A stretch of 64,000 nt of DNA. Origin: Nageia nagi (lineage: Eukaryota; Pinophyta). The translations under genes were made by a program, and so were the position numbers. The stretch spans positions 36,456,001 to 36,520,000 of the forward strand of contig JBITNC010000001.1 of NCBI GenBank assembly GCA_050084985.1, given 5' to 3'. This document shows positions 1-12,146 of this stretch, in pieces. How positions within the stretch are numbered: position 1 is the first letter of the stretch; each line of letters begins with the position of its first letter. The notes under the pieces were generated by a model, which saw only the letters and a program-made list of their open reading frames with translations, had not been told where the DNA came from and searched no databases.

Positions 1-862
1 CATTAGATTTAATAGGTTAAATCTCTTCTATTTCCTAAAGAGGTCATAAGTTTATAATAATTGCTACTGAATATTTTACAAAATGGGTAGAAGCTATCCC
101 CATGATCTTAACAAAAGGGCCAAAGATAATAGAATTCATACAAAATCATATTATATGTCATTTTGGAATTTCAATCCAAATTATCATTGATAATGAGAAA
201 AACTTCAAAAATAAGGAAGTTCAGGCTTTATGTAAAGGATATCATATCCATTTAAGCTTCTTAACTTCTTATTATCCTCAAGGGAATGGTCAAGCTATAG
301 CTACAAAAAAAATTATTTGTAGCATTCTATTAAAAATTTTGATGAATCCCATTGAGATTGGCATGCAAGAATTCCACATGTGTTGTGGGCTTATTGAACT
401 AGTATTCGAACTCCTATTGGGGAAATCCTATTTTCCTTACTTTATGGGGTAGAAGTAGTATTACCCTTAGAAATAGAAATTCCTTATTTATGAATTGCAT
501 TAAAATACTATATCATTGATGAAGTAGTTCATCAAATAAGATTAGATCAATTAATTCTTCTAGATAAAAGAAGATTTAATATGCTAGAGCATTTAAGTAC
601 TTATCAAAATCATATTAAAAGAGCCCTTCATAAAAAAGTTAAAACTCATGAATTTAACATAGGAAATTTGGTTTTAAAATAAAACTAGCAAACTTCTTGA
701 ATGGAATGATAGCTTCATGATAAGTTAGCTCCTAATTAGTTAGGTCCTTACATGATTAAAAGAAAATTTGGATCTAGAGTTTATCATTTTGTTTATATGG
801 AAGGTAACGAAGAGCATGAGCCTATTAATATCATTCACCTTTGTCCTTTATATAGTTAATAT
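1..862 (+). pseudogene. Tat-A integrase catalytic core and C-terminus (broken)
   Basis: Integrase would insert the element's cDNA into the genome. The readable frame at about 60-452 carries TKWVEAIP, then DNEKNF in the place of the second catalytic Asp, then YYPQGNGQA, the run that precedes the catalytic Glu in Tat integrases. Here the residue after NGQA is Ile instead of Glu, so the active site is lost. After a stop at about 450 the C-terminal part continues in shifted frames and ends near 860 with INIIHLCPLYS, resembling the usual N(V/A)(K/R)HLK(R/K)(F/Y)Y end. The same family motifs occur in Tat-C at 48888-49750. The left part is cut by the window edge. Confidence 0.8.
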
Positions 863-970
863 ACTTTTTTAATTAGAAATTGTATATATTGTAAATAATC
901 CTTTTTAGTTAAAAAATTAACAAAAGTATTTTTCTTAAGACATACATATTTAATGTATTTGAAATAGAAA

Positions 971-1279
971 ATGACATCAAAGAAGAGGAAAAGCATCCAC
1001 CTGATTATTGATCAAAGAGGTATTCAACAAAAATCTTTGTTTGAGAAATCAATATATTTGGGAGATAGGGCTATCATAGAATTATCCCTAGATACTTCTC
1101 CTAGAAATAGAAATATCCTCTATTTACCTATTGATTTACAAAGAATCCTATTCTTAAAATTATTACTAGAAAGATACCAAGGATGGGAGATAGGTGTTCA
1201 TAGAGATAACTTGGAGATTTATATGAATAAAGCCATGTACAACCTAAATCATGCAATTATTTTGCACAAATTTTTATAG
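971..1279 (+). CDS. small ORF of unknown function downstream of Tat-A pol
   Basis: A 102-residue open frame starts 109 bases after the end of the integrase relic. It is basic at the N-terminus (TSKKRKS) and has no domain, signal peptide or membrane segment I recognise. Open frames of this length occur by chance in AT-rich DNA, though this one reads as a mixed, soluble composition rather than low complexity. It could be a remnant of the extra post-pol coding region seen in some Tat elements, or chance. No function is assigned. Confidence 0.25.
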   Translation: MTSKKRKSIHLIIDQRGIQQKSLFEKSIYLGDRAIIELSLDTSPRNRNILYLPIDLQRILFLKLLLERYQGWEIGVHRDNLEIYMNKAMYNLNHAIILHKFL

Positions 1280-1680
1280 TAAATTTGTTATGTTTATATT
1301 GGCCTACATCATCCCCTATGATCATAATTAATTACTTTTTCAACATTTACATCTAGAATATAATAATTAATACTTGGCCAAATCAATATTTTCTATTTAC
1401 ATAGATAGACCAAATGATAAGAGACCTATGTCATCATAAAATAATCTATGATTTTTATACAATGTTCATCCATAAACCTCAATGGTCAATTAGAGGTGTG
1501 CAAAAAATTGACCAATGATTTTCTTGAATTAGGTCAAGATTTCCTAATCCTCCTCCACATAACATTTAAGTAAGAGCTATAATGCCAAGAAGATTGGAAA
1601 CTAATAAAAAAATAATTTAATCTTGCAAGACATGATTTTTTTAATATATATCCAAAAGATCAATAAATCCAAGCATTTAG

Positions 1681-1945
1681 GAAGTGTCCTTACACTAAGA
1701 TAGCCCATTTCTTCACTTTACCAAAAGAAATTCAAGAAGTTATAGCCATGAATTTTTATAATCAACAAGGAACCAATGCATTAGACTTAAAAGTTAATAA
1801 TATCAAGGAAGCTATTGAGTTACAAGCAAAGGATATGTGGGTGGAAACTAAATCCCTAACTAATTTGATCCATCTATTCCACTTGCATTGGCCTTATGAG
1901 AAACCCAAAAGTTTGTTAAACTATTTTGATCATATAACTCTTTGA
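1681..1945 (+). pseudogene. unrecognised post-pol coding relic in Tat-A
   Basis: An open frame at 1748-1945 (65 residues) continues upstream without a stop to about 1690, with a protein-like composition including FFTLPKEIQE and HLHWPYEKPK. It follows 971-1279 on the same strand, so both may be pieces of one decayed extra ORF of Tat-A. I recognise no family. It may equally be chance. Confidence 0.25.
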
Positions 1946-4900
1946 TGTTATGGGAGATCACTCTCCATAATTGAGATTATTGATGACTTGGTAATAGACT
2001 ATAATACCTATTTAATTTTTTCATAGTGAAATTATATCAAATTATAGTTCATTTTTTAGCATAAATTATTGTGTAAATAATCTGATTAATATAAAACCAA
2101 GGTTTCAAAGGACCTTAGAACACTTTAACTAAAGATAAAGTGAGGTTGTAATTAAACCAGTAAAAAATGAGTATGTCCAGTGTCTCATAAAGAATGTGAT
2201 CCCCCTTACATCATTAATTCCCTCTCATTCTCCATAATCCTTAGGGATTCCATACCACCTTCCACTTATTGAGAATGGTGAAGCCTCAACATTATCAACC
2301 AAGCCAAAATGTGTTATTAAGAAATTCAAGCATCATCCACTAATCTTGCCATGTATTTTGTATATGATCTATTATCAACCATCCATCCTAGGACCAAGAC
2401 CTACTTATTTCTCAATTCAACCTCTGTACTTCTATTTCTTGGGTTACAAAGGTTGGGTTATCTATAAAAATAAGGGAACCATTGTCATTAGGGAGTTGTA
2501 AAAAATTTTTGTTCTAAAAATGATAATAATAAAATAAATAAAAAATACAATCATTCAAAACACATGTAAATAATTTTAAAAATTATTATTAATTGAAATC
2601 TTTATTACATAAATAAATATGTGTGTATATATAAATTTTAAAAAATGCTTGCATATGATATTATAGGTGGTTGATTGTATGTAGCATCATGAGTTATCTA
2701 CATTGTATTCATCCTCCTACCAGACAACAAGAAGGGTCTTCACATTATGATGCTCATGTCCTATGGAAATTGATATCCCTTTGCATTTCCTAATCACCTT
2801 GTACATTTCCTAGTGACCCTCTAGGAGATCCTATCCAACATCTAGTGTTTGAATAGGACTATTTTCATTAATTGCCTAAGAGTATACAACATCATATTAT
2901 GTCCATCGCTGCCTTAACCACCACCTTAGAAAAGTTTGATAGAGCCTATAATGCCCTTAGAAACTCTCATTATATAGAGATGTTTATTGACCACAAACCT
3001 TGTTGTGGAACTTGCAAAATCTCTGATATCCTTGATGAAGATTTCCTCCAAAATCTTATCCACATGTTCTTCAGACCTAATTTTATATGAAGAATTATGA
3101 TTGATGCTCTTATTACTCCCTTGATGGTTAGATTTATTAAGTTCTACAAGACACATCTTTTGCACCCTAAATAAGATCTCTTTGATGATGTCACCATATC
3201 TTATCTATTATTTATAAACCTTTGGTGTTGCAATTTTATGTTGTTAGTGTCTATCACCCATGGTTCTACATAATGGGTCATTGATCATACCATTCATACC
3301 CATTGTCATTTCCATCCTTTCACTCATGATGATTTGATTAGATTTTTATTCATTTAAGAAATATTTAAAAATAATAATAATAATAAAGGAGATGATTAAA
3401 AATCTTATCAAAAAAATACAAAAACATCAAAAAATTCATAAAAAATATAAAAACCTTAAAAAATTAAAATGTATATATGCACATATGTATATATATACTC
3501 AAAAGATATACTTCTAAAGCATCTTGGCTACTGGATGTGTTGTCCATATGTTCATATCATTCCACTTTATTCATAAATGTTTAGTCCCTTACTTTGAATT
3601 TCATAATTATTAGATATCAATCATTATGATGAAGGTAACTAATCAAGTTTTATATATCCACACATCATACATACATCCACATAATATTCTTTTATGTATA
3701 TAGCTGTATTTATGAATGAAGAGGTAGGCAATAAATACTCTATTCATATTTGGTTCTAATTGAAAAATCCTATGTTAAGATTTCAAAAACTTAGGATGAT
3801 AAAAAGGCATAACTATGATATATGGAAGTGCATTAATAAGCTCATACACTTCTCATATTAAAAATTTGAAATAATAAAGAATTGGATACTTTCTTAAGCA
3901 TAAGTTTGAGTATGGTTTTTCCTACTTTTTTGCTTCATCCTGAACCCAAGAGCTAGGATTTAAAAAAAAAAATAAGAAGAAAAATAAAGAGAAAAAATAT
4001 GTAGGATTCTTGGGCCATTACAACATCCTCTATTAGGGCTATAGACACTTGACTAGAAATAGAGCAAGGTTGTAATAGGATGAAGGGGTTAATCTTCATC
4101 AAGGCTATGGATGCTTTTTAGTAGTGAAGCATACCTTACAAAAAAAAAATTATATATCGTAATTTATAATCCTAGGGTATTTAGTTTGCAAATGTTAAGA
4201 GAAGGAAATAAACATCATTGCACACACATGAGTTTATGGTAAACTTAAGTATATTATGATTTTGTTTTATATCATCCCTAGTAGATGAGACAAAAGCAGA
4301 AGATTGATTAACAACACTAAGTATTGAAGGTGTTATTACACTTTTTTATTTATATATTCATTCCATACCATCACTACTATTTTTATAAAAGTTTTATAAG
4401 TTGCCAAACGATTAAGATTGAAGTCTAAATTATTATGTCATTCATAAAAATTTTAGGTCATTTAAGTTTCATATATTTTACATTCATTGGTACATAATAA
4501 TTTATGTGCATCCACTATTACATCCATACATCCATAAAGTGTTGTAAATCTTATGTATGTTTTACATTTATACATTCAAATTATTCATGATATCACATAT
4601 GTTTATACCAATATATTATGTTCAAAAACGTGTATAAAAGTAGCCAAAAAAATAAAAAATGATGCATCTAATTCTATTCTCCTACAAATCAAATCATATT
4701 CTATAAACATATCAGTACTATATAAATATAAATATCACTTTGAATTTATAAATTATATCAAAAATAAGGTGTTAAAACATAATGAAAACATAAAAATAAA
4801 CTTTCATGCATTTCTATTTTAACACATACATCTAAAATACATGAAAAACATAAACATACATCAATATTATACTAAAACATGCATATAAAAATCTAAAATT

Positions 4901-5139
4901 ATCATCATATATATTAAAAATATATATAATCAAGTGTCCATCATGTAAACTATCCATCACATCTAGAAAAACTAACCATTGATCATGACTACCATGATCT
5001 TAAAAATAGATAAATTCATAAAAAAATAAGCCTACAATTGACATGTCAAAACATCAAAAATAATCATGCCCTCCATGATCTCAAAAAATAAATGACATAA
5101 TACGATAAAAACTCATAAGTCTAAACATGAGATATTAAA
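1946..5139. other. AT-rich stretch without recognisable genes (Tat-A interior)
   Basis: No retroelement domain, RNA gene or extended open frame is recognisable. Low-complexity patches occur at about 2520-2640, 3360-3480 (AAT-rich) and 3960-4000 (A-rich). The short frames at 2872-3090 and 4553-4822 look like chance frames. The stretch separates the Tat-A pol end from the antisense PMD relic, so it is probably decayed post-pol sequence of that element. Confidence 0.4.
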
Positions 5140-7075
5140 GAAACAAGTAACTCCAACCAATGAAGTAGCCTCAAGATCTACCCTCTCCACCATCTATAGG
5201 ACTACCAACTCTCCCTTATCTAGGATGAGTAGTTCCTACTGAACCTATAGGACTTGTATCTTGAGCTACCCTATGAATCTCCAAATACCCACTAGATGCT
5301 ATGGATAAATGCCACTTATCCCACTAGGACTATGAGATGCGGTAGGCTTAACAACCCTACCTTGAGTACTAGGAGTCCACTAAACTCCACTAAGTGCCTG
5401 ATAAACTTAGATATCTATAGTAATATATGCAATAGGAGGAACTAGATATAGCATACTAGGAGCATATGAAGGTATCCCTATCAGCCATGTTTAAAAAATG
5501 GAAGAATATTAGTCCCTTTATTAGAGAATACCCTGAATAAATACTAAAGGATGACTAGATAGCCCTATTTATGTACTAGCTCCCTTAGCTTGTAAAGAAT
5601 ATCTAGCCTCATTATTCTACTAATGGTACCTATCCCTCTAGAAAATTTGATATCTCAATTCATATATATCACCTAAGAGTGCATCCATGTTGGATACCTA
5701 TGAAGGAGGGACTCAACCTCCTCTTTTCCCTTTGGTCAATGTGCTTGCCTTAGCCTCCCCACCCTAGTTGGTTGTGTCTAGTGGCTCCTCCATCACTTTC
5801 TCCTTAGATACCTACTCCTCAAACTAAATTTTGATAGGCTCATCATTAGCTACCTCTTTGATCTTAGCTACTGTACCTAACTCATCAATCCACTAGTATA
5901 CCTAATGATCTCCCTCCTCTTTGGGATCTCCCTTTGTCTCAACTTGCCACCATGCTAAGAACTCATCTATAGCTCCATAATCTACCTTAAAATCCTTGGA
6001 CAAAAGCTCCTCCTATATCAAATAGGGCTTTGCATATGTTAGTTGTTATAGACCCTTAATAAATACTGCACCCTCTCTAAGAAATCAAATAGGAGTAGGA
6101 GGAATATCTTGCATAAGATCAAACTGGTGTTGTACCTACTCAAAGAAGTACTCTAAAAAATTATTCCTCCTCTCACTAAGAACTTTGGCCTATAATACCA
6201 ACAAGCTAGGTAGCAAGCTCATCCCAATCAAGGTAAGAGTAGTAAGGTCTAAATCTCACCTGATTAGGCATTAAGTACAATAGTAAATGTTGGTAATACA
6301 TGACATCGTGATGTATACCATTAGAAGAATATGAGTATAAATTGTCCCTCCATAATAAAATCCCATCTGGATAAATAAAGTGGGTCTAAAAACTAAGAAC
6401 TAGGAGTCCATAAGGTGTGAGCAATATGAATGTGCTCATATGCCCAATCCTATAGAATAATCATGATTTATAATGATGATCTATCACCAAGAGAACAAAA
6501 TAAAAGCTCCCTATAGATTTGTGCTATAAGAGTAGGATCCTAAGCATATATAGTACTATGCTAAAGCATGTCAACCATTACATGCAATAGCAACCAAGGA
6601 AATCAGCTACTACCCATGTCTAAAATAGCATAACATTAGATAAGACCCATAAAGTAGGAGGCCTATAGAAGTCTTTACTGATCATTCTTCCAATACCTAA
6701 AGTATGGGAAGCCACCTAAACATATGTCTCCTAGAACACCATCAATTGATCTTGCTCCATAAATAGAGAGAATGTCAAGGTGCATCGACTCTTGATCTAC
6801 CAACTCTTGATCTATAACATGTTGAATGTGTTGTATTTGAATTAGCAAATGATATAGATTATGGATATCCTCCATCATAATGGTCATCTCCACTATAGGA
6901 AGATGAAAGGTGGTGATCAAAGAGTCACATCTCTCCAATAAAGGGTAATCCTAGTGGAGGCAACCCATATAAGGCCCAACTCCAAAACCCACACTATGCA
7001 TAAAAGTGTGATCCTCTACCATCAGTAGATCTTGACCCTCTAGTAATATTCTAAAATATTGACGATGTGGTTTGA
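5140..7075 (-). pseudogene. plant mobile domain (PMD)-like pseudogene, antisense to Tat-A
   Basis: The frame at 6938-6675 (-) reads ERCDSLITTFHLPIVEMT followed by IMMEDI. This matches the PMD signature ERW…ETHTFHLP.GE.T.TL.DV, and later has GGFPYFRYWK. PMD proteins are plant-specific, occur in host genes and in several transposon families, and their biochemical role is poorly known. Downstream on the same strand, broken frames continue to about 5140 with charged, partly Gly/Ser-rich stretches that look like a linker and tail. There are many stops and frame changes, so it is dead. Known: Tat elements can carry extra ORFs, including antisense ones after pol. Inferred: this PMD was cargo of Tat-A rather than an independent insertion. 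Confidence 0.6.
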
Positions 7076-8668
7076 AAATCTCCAAGACCTAAAATAGTCA
7101 TGTAAAAAAAGGAGTCAAAAAAAATTAGTTTTAAGATCGATAATCAATGATCGAGGCTCAAGTTTGAAGAATCACTAATGATTAAGGCCAATCATTAGTG
7201 TTTCTATAAACCCTTGGTCCTGGTTAATGATTATGGTTGAGGCTTTTTAAAAGGTTCAAAACTCACCAAAATTAGAAAATAAATGATCTAAAAGACTATA
7301 AAAATTATTCTAGACCTATATATGGTTTTTATTTTGCTTTTTAACAATTAAATTTAGTGTATTACATTAAAAATCAAAAAGAGGGTTTCAAAGCCTACCT
7401 CCTCTCTCATTGGCCTCTTACATAATATAGATTGTGCTCATGGCAACATAGTGGCTCCAACCAATAGTGAAAATAGGAAGTGTGTGGTCAAACACTTACA
7501 CTATGGGGTAGCAAAAAGAGCTCTATCCTAGTACTAAAAAATAAATTAGAAAGTGATAGGTAAGATCTTTTTATTTTTATTTCTCTACACAGTCGAATGT
7601 TGATGATTTTAAGTCAAGCTCTAGCTATCTATAAGGATCATTGGCAATCATAACTGGATCATTGATGACCCAAACCTTTAAAAAAATAATAATAATAAGA
7701 AAAAAATTGTAAGGGATTTTCTTAAATGCATAAGTTATATGGGTATTTCAATAAGAGAAGTACTTGGGATCTTCCCTATGTGCTTTATTAAAAGTTTCTA
7801 TTTAAAACTTAAAAATACAAAATTTTGAAGTATGTAAAAAATTCTTTATGTCAAGTTAGGCCTACAATTAATTGTAAATGTGATGACAAAATTCAAAATA
7901 GAATAGAGTAATTAAGAATATCTATAAAATTTTGTATATATCTTTTGAATGATCAAAAATACTCAACTAAAAACAAAAAATTATAGTCCAAACAAAACAT
8001 CTATGCTCAAAAAATGCTCATATCAAAATTATCATGAAAAATATCAAAAATAATATAAAATTATTAAAATCCTAAAAAATTATAAAAAAAAATTGTTGAA
8101 GGTAAAATCAATATAAGTTCTTCACTTGTTAAACTTAATTTAAAATCAAGTATTTTTAAACAAATTAAGACTCTTGGGTAACTCTGAATTTGAAAAATGG
8201 CCCTTCTTTTAATAGAAAAAAGAAGGATGGGTTTGGTTATGATTAAATATGTTGGATGAACTTTTGCACAAGATCATCAAGTAACCTATCTTCTAGGGCA
8301 AAAGAAGAATGATTAAAGTTATTGTATTTGTAAGAGATATTCTTTATCACATGCTAACTATGAAATATGCCTGATGGCTAAGACTCCATCCATATCCTAC
8401 CAACATAGCACAATAGTATAGTGATAAATGCCTAAGTTACACCTTACACTACAACCCTTATTGCTTTCAAAATGTGTAAAATGAAAAAGACCAAAAAATG
8501 GATTTAGTCATAATCCAATCACTCAGATTCAATTTACTCATAGAGAATGAGTTAATTCAAAACCTTGACTTAAGATCAAGAAATACAAATCCAAGACTTG
8601 ATTGCACCCCCTCTTAGATAGGCTTAGTTTTTTGAAATAATCTTCACCTATAAAATGTTAGTTATTTC
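7076..8668. other. no recognisable gene; region before the Tat-A 3' LTR
   Basis: AT-rich sequence with short A-rich runs (7670-7710, 8040-8095). At about 8188-8232 a stretch resembles the first bases of the LTR that begins at 8684 (an AAAAATG.CCC.TCTTTT core followed by AAAGAAGG), suggesting a partial duplication. Nothing else is identified. Confidence 0.4.
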
Positions 8669-8683
8669 AAAAAAGGGGCAAAA
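8669..8683 (+). other. polypurine tract of Tat-A
   Basis: AAAAAAGGGGCAAAA lies directly before TGTGAACACC. A purine run touching a TG start is the normal plus-strand primer site at the 3' LTR edge. Confidence 0.6.
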
Positions 8684-9235
8684 TGTGAACACCTAAAAAT
8701 GACCCCTCTTTTGATAAATGAAAGAAGGGAGTAAAAATTTTAGGTAAATAATAAAGTTTGCCAAAGTCTTTTGATCATTGGAAATCTAATACAATCATCA
8801 ATGATCATACACTTGATGGGTAATTGCTAGTGATCCTACAAACAAAAAACACAAAAAAAATAGAAAAAATAGGCACTTACGAAAACAAGCTAACCAATCA
8901 AGGATGAGTCATCCTTGATCCTACATTTTTTTACATGATTATGATCTATGATAAGGTTGGATAAGAATGTTTATCCAACCCTGCCTTCCAAAATAGCAAC
9001 TTTACCTACCTTGGAAAATCTATAAATAATACCCCTTCCATGGAGAAAAAGAAATGATAGAAGTTAGAAGAGGAAATGCAACCTTATATTGTTGAATTAC
9101 ATCTAGATTGCTAAGTACATTTTAGTTTACTATTTTTTCTTATATGCATGTTTATTTCATGTTTATTTATTATAATATTAGAGCATGATTAGGTATGTTT
9201 GATGGGTTATTTGTTTATGTATGTGTAGGATTACA
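8684..9235 (+). repeat. candidate 3' LTR of Tat-A
   Basis: Starts TGTGAACACC right after the polypurine tract and contains a TATA box at 9020-9030, about 340 bases into the LTR. A plausible CA end is …GGATTACA at 9235, which gives 552 bases. The partner LTR lies outside the window, so the right edge and target duplication are unverified. Confidence 0.45.
9020..9030 (+). promoter_or_regulatory. TATA box in the Tat-A LTR
   Basis: CTATAAATAAT followed about 30 bases later by a purine-rich stretch (GGAGAAAAAGAAATGATAG). It fits an LTR promoter whose transcript would start near 9055. Confidence 0.5.
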
Positions 9236-10119
9236 ATACTAGCAACTAATTAAAGTAAAGAGAAGCCAAGGAGTTAGCAAGAAAGAAGCAACTAGAATTA
9301 TTCTTATTGCAAGTTCAATTAAATGATATTTGGAGCTTAAATACATTAGCAAAGAAGGCCTCTAATATGCCCATATCACACATTGTATTGAATCCCTCCA
9401 TGTGAGGCAACTTGTAATCAAAATTTAGGTTTATTCAAAGATCAACAAAGAGTTTCTATTGGTTGTGATAGCTTTTATTTTTGCATGCTTGCAATATTAT
9501 TTTTTAGTAAATAGGGACATCACCATAAGCCTAAGATTAGACACATATGAGGTGGTTAGGTGGCTTACTTAAAATATATTTTTAGGAGACTGTAACCTAA
9601 ATACATGATTTAGAGACCATATTATGGTGCACAAGCTTGGGATGAAGATAGGATACAGCTAGCTTATACAAGGTGAGCAATATGGGAACTTACTTATGGG
9701 GATCAAATAGAGTCTTTTAAGTACTATCAAGTACTCCAGTACTTTAGATAGATATAGGATGTACCTCTTAAGCCTATATAGCTGGTCAAATGGTAAGGAA
9801 GGAAAGCCCCATATTATATACTAGAAGACCCATGTAAAGGAGGATAATGATAAGGAGGAGGTTTAAGACTAGGATGATGTAGGCCACACAAAGGCCTACA
9901 CTAGATGGTGGATTTATCTATAATTTGAGTGGATTAAGGATAAGCATGAGAAGTACAAGGATTAGCCTTTATAGAGATAATTCATATGTAGACAGTGATC
10001 CCCCCAATGTGATGAGGGAGGTCCTATAGGGATTATGGATCCTAGAGTGGAAATAACAAAGGAGAGAATAGAAAACCTAGAGCATCACCTAAAAGAGAGA
10101 GAGCATAGCCTATAACATA
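9236..10119 (+). pseudogene. degenerate coding relic, interrupted by the copia insertion
   Basis: Broken + strand frames between about 9600 and 10119 have protein-like composition, ending with VEITKERIENLEHHLKEREH, which looks like a short charged coiled coil. The frame runs into the target site of the copia element, and the other side continues at 19129. I do not recognise the family. Since it is antisense to Tat-B, it may be an extra ORF of Tat-B, comparable with the antisense PMD relic of Tat-A, but that is inference. Stops are frequent and the left limit is uncertain. Confidence 0.3.
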
Positions 10120-11017
10120 TAGGTTGTTGGACTTCGAGTGACACTGAGAGGGGGGGTGAATCAATGTATAAAAAAATAATCAATTTAAGCTTCTTAAATA
10201 AAGATAGATTAAAAGCCAGAGAAAATTGAGCAAGCACACCAAGTACATCACACAACACCAGATATAATGAGGTTCACCAGATTGGCTACATCCTTGAAAA
10301 TGATTGCTTGGATTCCAATCCAAATCTAGTCATTAAAGAAAGCTTACAGATTCATAGCACCAACTATGAAGGGTAACACCAACTACCACTTTAAAAAATA
10401 GCAGCACCTACTGCATGGAACACTAATTCCATCTATCAAGCACCCACTTGATACAACATTCAAAAAGGAGGAAAGAATACAATTCTAGAAGACCCTCAAT
10501 GGTCTAGCTCTAATGCTCATTGTTTGATCTCTGCACACAGCTCCAAAGTAACACACTTAAACAATCACACTACTTTTTGCATATTCATTTTCTCACTTCA
10601 CATTCACCTGATACTCCCTTCTTCCACACTATTACCTCTACACCCGCACTTCACTTCTCACCATTTTTCACTCCATCTACCATACACTCAAAAAACTGTT
10701 ACACATCAAGAAAACCCCCCATGAATCTATTCCTATCATAGCACATTATCAAAAATAAACTAAAAAGGAATCTTTATTTGTAACTGCTCCTACACTAAGA
10801 GAGTTCACTATCCGAGACTGCAACTGCTGTAACTGACGAATGCTCCTATTGCTCAAACAAAGTTGTTCAGACAAGTATAGCTCTTTCTCCATGATTTCAG
10901 ATATTTGATAGTATCTAATTATTTTTTATAATCCCAGACTCTTTTCTTCTTCATAATGGTAGTTCTGGGTTTCTTTTGCCTTAGTTCTGGAGTCTCTTTC
11001 TATAGCCTAGAGATTGA

Positions 11018-11189
11018 CTAGCTTACCAGATGTTTATTGTATACACCATGATGTCATCATCTCCAGACTCCAGAAGAGAGTTCCAAGGTATCTGCATGGC
11101 CTACTAGCTTACCAGATGTTTATTGTATTCACCATGATGTCATCATCTCTGGACTCCAAAAGAGATTTCTAAGATATCTATGTGGCCTT
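11018..11189. repeat. 86-base tandem repeat inside the copia LTR
   Basis: Two neighbouring copies starting CTAGCTTACCAGATG at 11018 and 11104. The right LTR holds the same pair at 18198 and 18284, so the duplication predates insertion. Confidence 0.85.
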
Positions 11190-11435
11190 CCAGACTTTTC
11201 AACACCAACTACTAATGTCATCTTCTCTAGACTCTGGAAGTAGAGTAAAATGCTTCCTGCGATGTCTATGCTAATGTCATTTCTAGAAAAAGAAACTTAA
11301 AGATGTGATCTGACTTCTCGCTATCCTTATCACTTCTGAGATATTCTATTTACTAGCTCTAGCTATTTGATCTCTCTTTACTATTCTCATCTCTACATTT
11401 TGGAATGTTTTACTCACTGGCTCTGGTTATTTGAT

Positions 11436-11876
11436 CACTCCTTACTGACCTCATCATCTTCAGGACCTGGTTTCATTCAAAAATGTGAACATTATTCTCC
11501 CCATGACATCATCTTCATGCTTCTAGAATGCTCTACTCACTTTCTCTGGAACCTAATTTTTTTCACAACTGAGCTTTATCATTTCATTTCAAACTGCTTA
11601 ATCTACTGACTTCGGCCTTTTTAATCACCCCTTGCTAACCTCATCATCTCTGGAACCTAGTTTCATTCAAAAATGTGAACATCATTCTTCCTATGATGTC
11701 ATCTCTTCCCTCTGGAATGTTTTACTTATTGGCATTGGCTATTTGATCGCTCCTTACTGACCTCATCACTTTTGGGCTTCGATTTTGGGTTAAGGCCCGA
11801 AATCGCTAACATCATCTCTTCCAGAATGCTTTATTTACTAACCTTGGCTTTTCAATTCTCCTTGCTGACCTCATCA
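11436..11876. repeat. four spaced copies of a 16-base motif in U3 of the 3' LTR
   Basis: CTTGCTGACCTCATCA-like copies near 11441, 11631, 11753 and 11861. The partner LTR has all four as the identical core CTTGCTGACCTCATCA near 18622, 18813, 18935 and 19043. They lie in U3, where promoter-proximal repeats of plant LTRs often act as enhancers; that role is inference here. Confidence 0.7.
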
Positions 11877-11941
11877 CCTCCAAAACCTGGTCTTTACCAA
11901 AACCATGTGTTGATAACAATGACAATCACACATGCTCAACA

Positions 11942-12146
11942 ATCTCCCCCTTTGGAATTATTGGCAACACCACTTGATCAGACACTAGCATCAGGACTTT
12001 TCTCTCCCCCTTTGTCAATAATAACAAAGGGCATTTATAGACTCCCCCTGAGTCCATACACAACATTCTCAGGAAATCAGTAGTATGCATACAAAAACAA
12101 GATACACAGAAGCAATATAGGAAGGAAAAAATAAACACTCCCCCTG
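11942..12146 (-). other. polypurine tract cluster of the copia element
   Basis: Four GGGGGAG-type tracts (read on the - strand) at 11944-11953, 12004-12013, about 12041-12050 and 12138-12146. The first touches the LTR edge and is the functional plus-strand primer site by position. Repeated tracts between RNase H and the 3' LTR are a known Sirevirus trait. Confidence 0.85.

Larger units (their letters stand above)
1..9235 (+). mobile_element. Tat-A: 3' part of a Tat-lineage Ty3/gypsy retrotransposon
   Basis: Seen: a Tat-type integrase end at the left edge, a long post-pol region, an antisense PMD-like pseudogene, then a polypurine tract directly followed by TGTGAACACC, which looks like the start of a 3' LTR. 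The 5' LTR, gag, protease and RT would lie left of the window. Tat elements are known to carry extra ORFs next to pol, some of them antisense, so this layout is plausible for one element. Joining all these parts into one element is inference, because the matching 5' LTR and target duplication cannot be seen here. The right LTR edge at 9235 (…ATTACA) is only a candidate. Confidence 0.5.
10125..11941 (-). repeat. 3' LTR of the Sirevirus-like element
   Basis: Begins TGTTGGACTTCG and ends GCTCAACA on the + strand, with TG…CA ends. It matches the right copy along its whole length. It contains an 86-base two-copy tandem repeat and four copies of a CTTGCTGACCTCATCA-like motif in the U3 part. Confidence 0.95.

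Noticed and set aside
10520-10741. Two overlapping 66-73 residue frames
   Set aside because: They are in the copia LTR; the copy at 17705-17905 shows it is LTR sequence. No gene.
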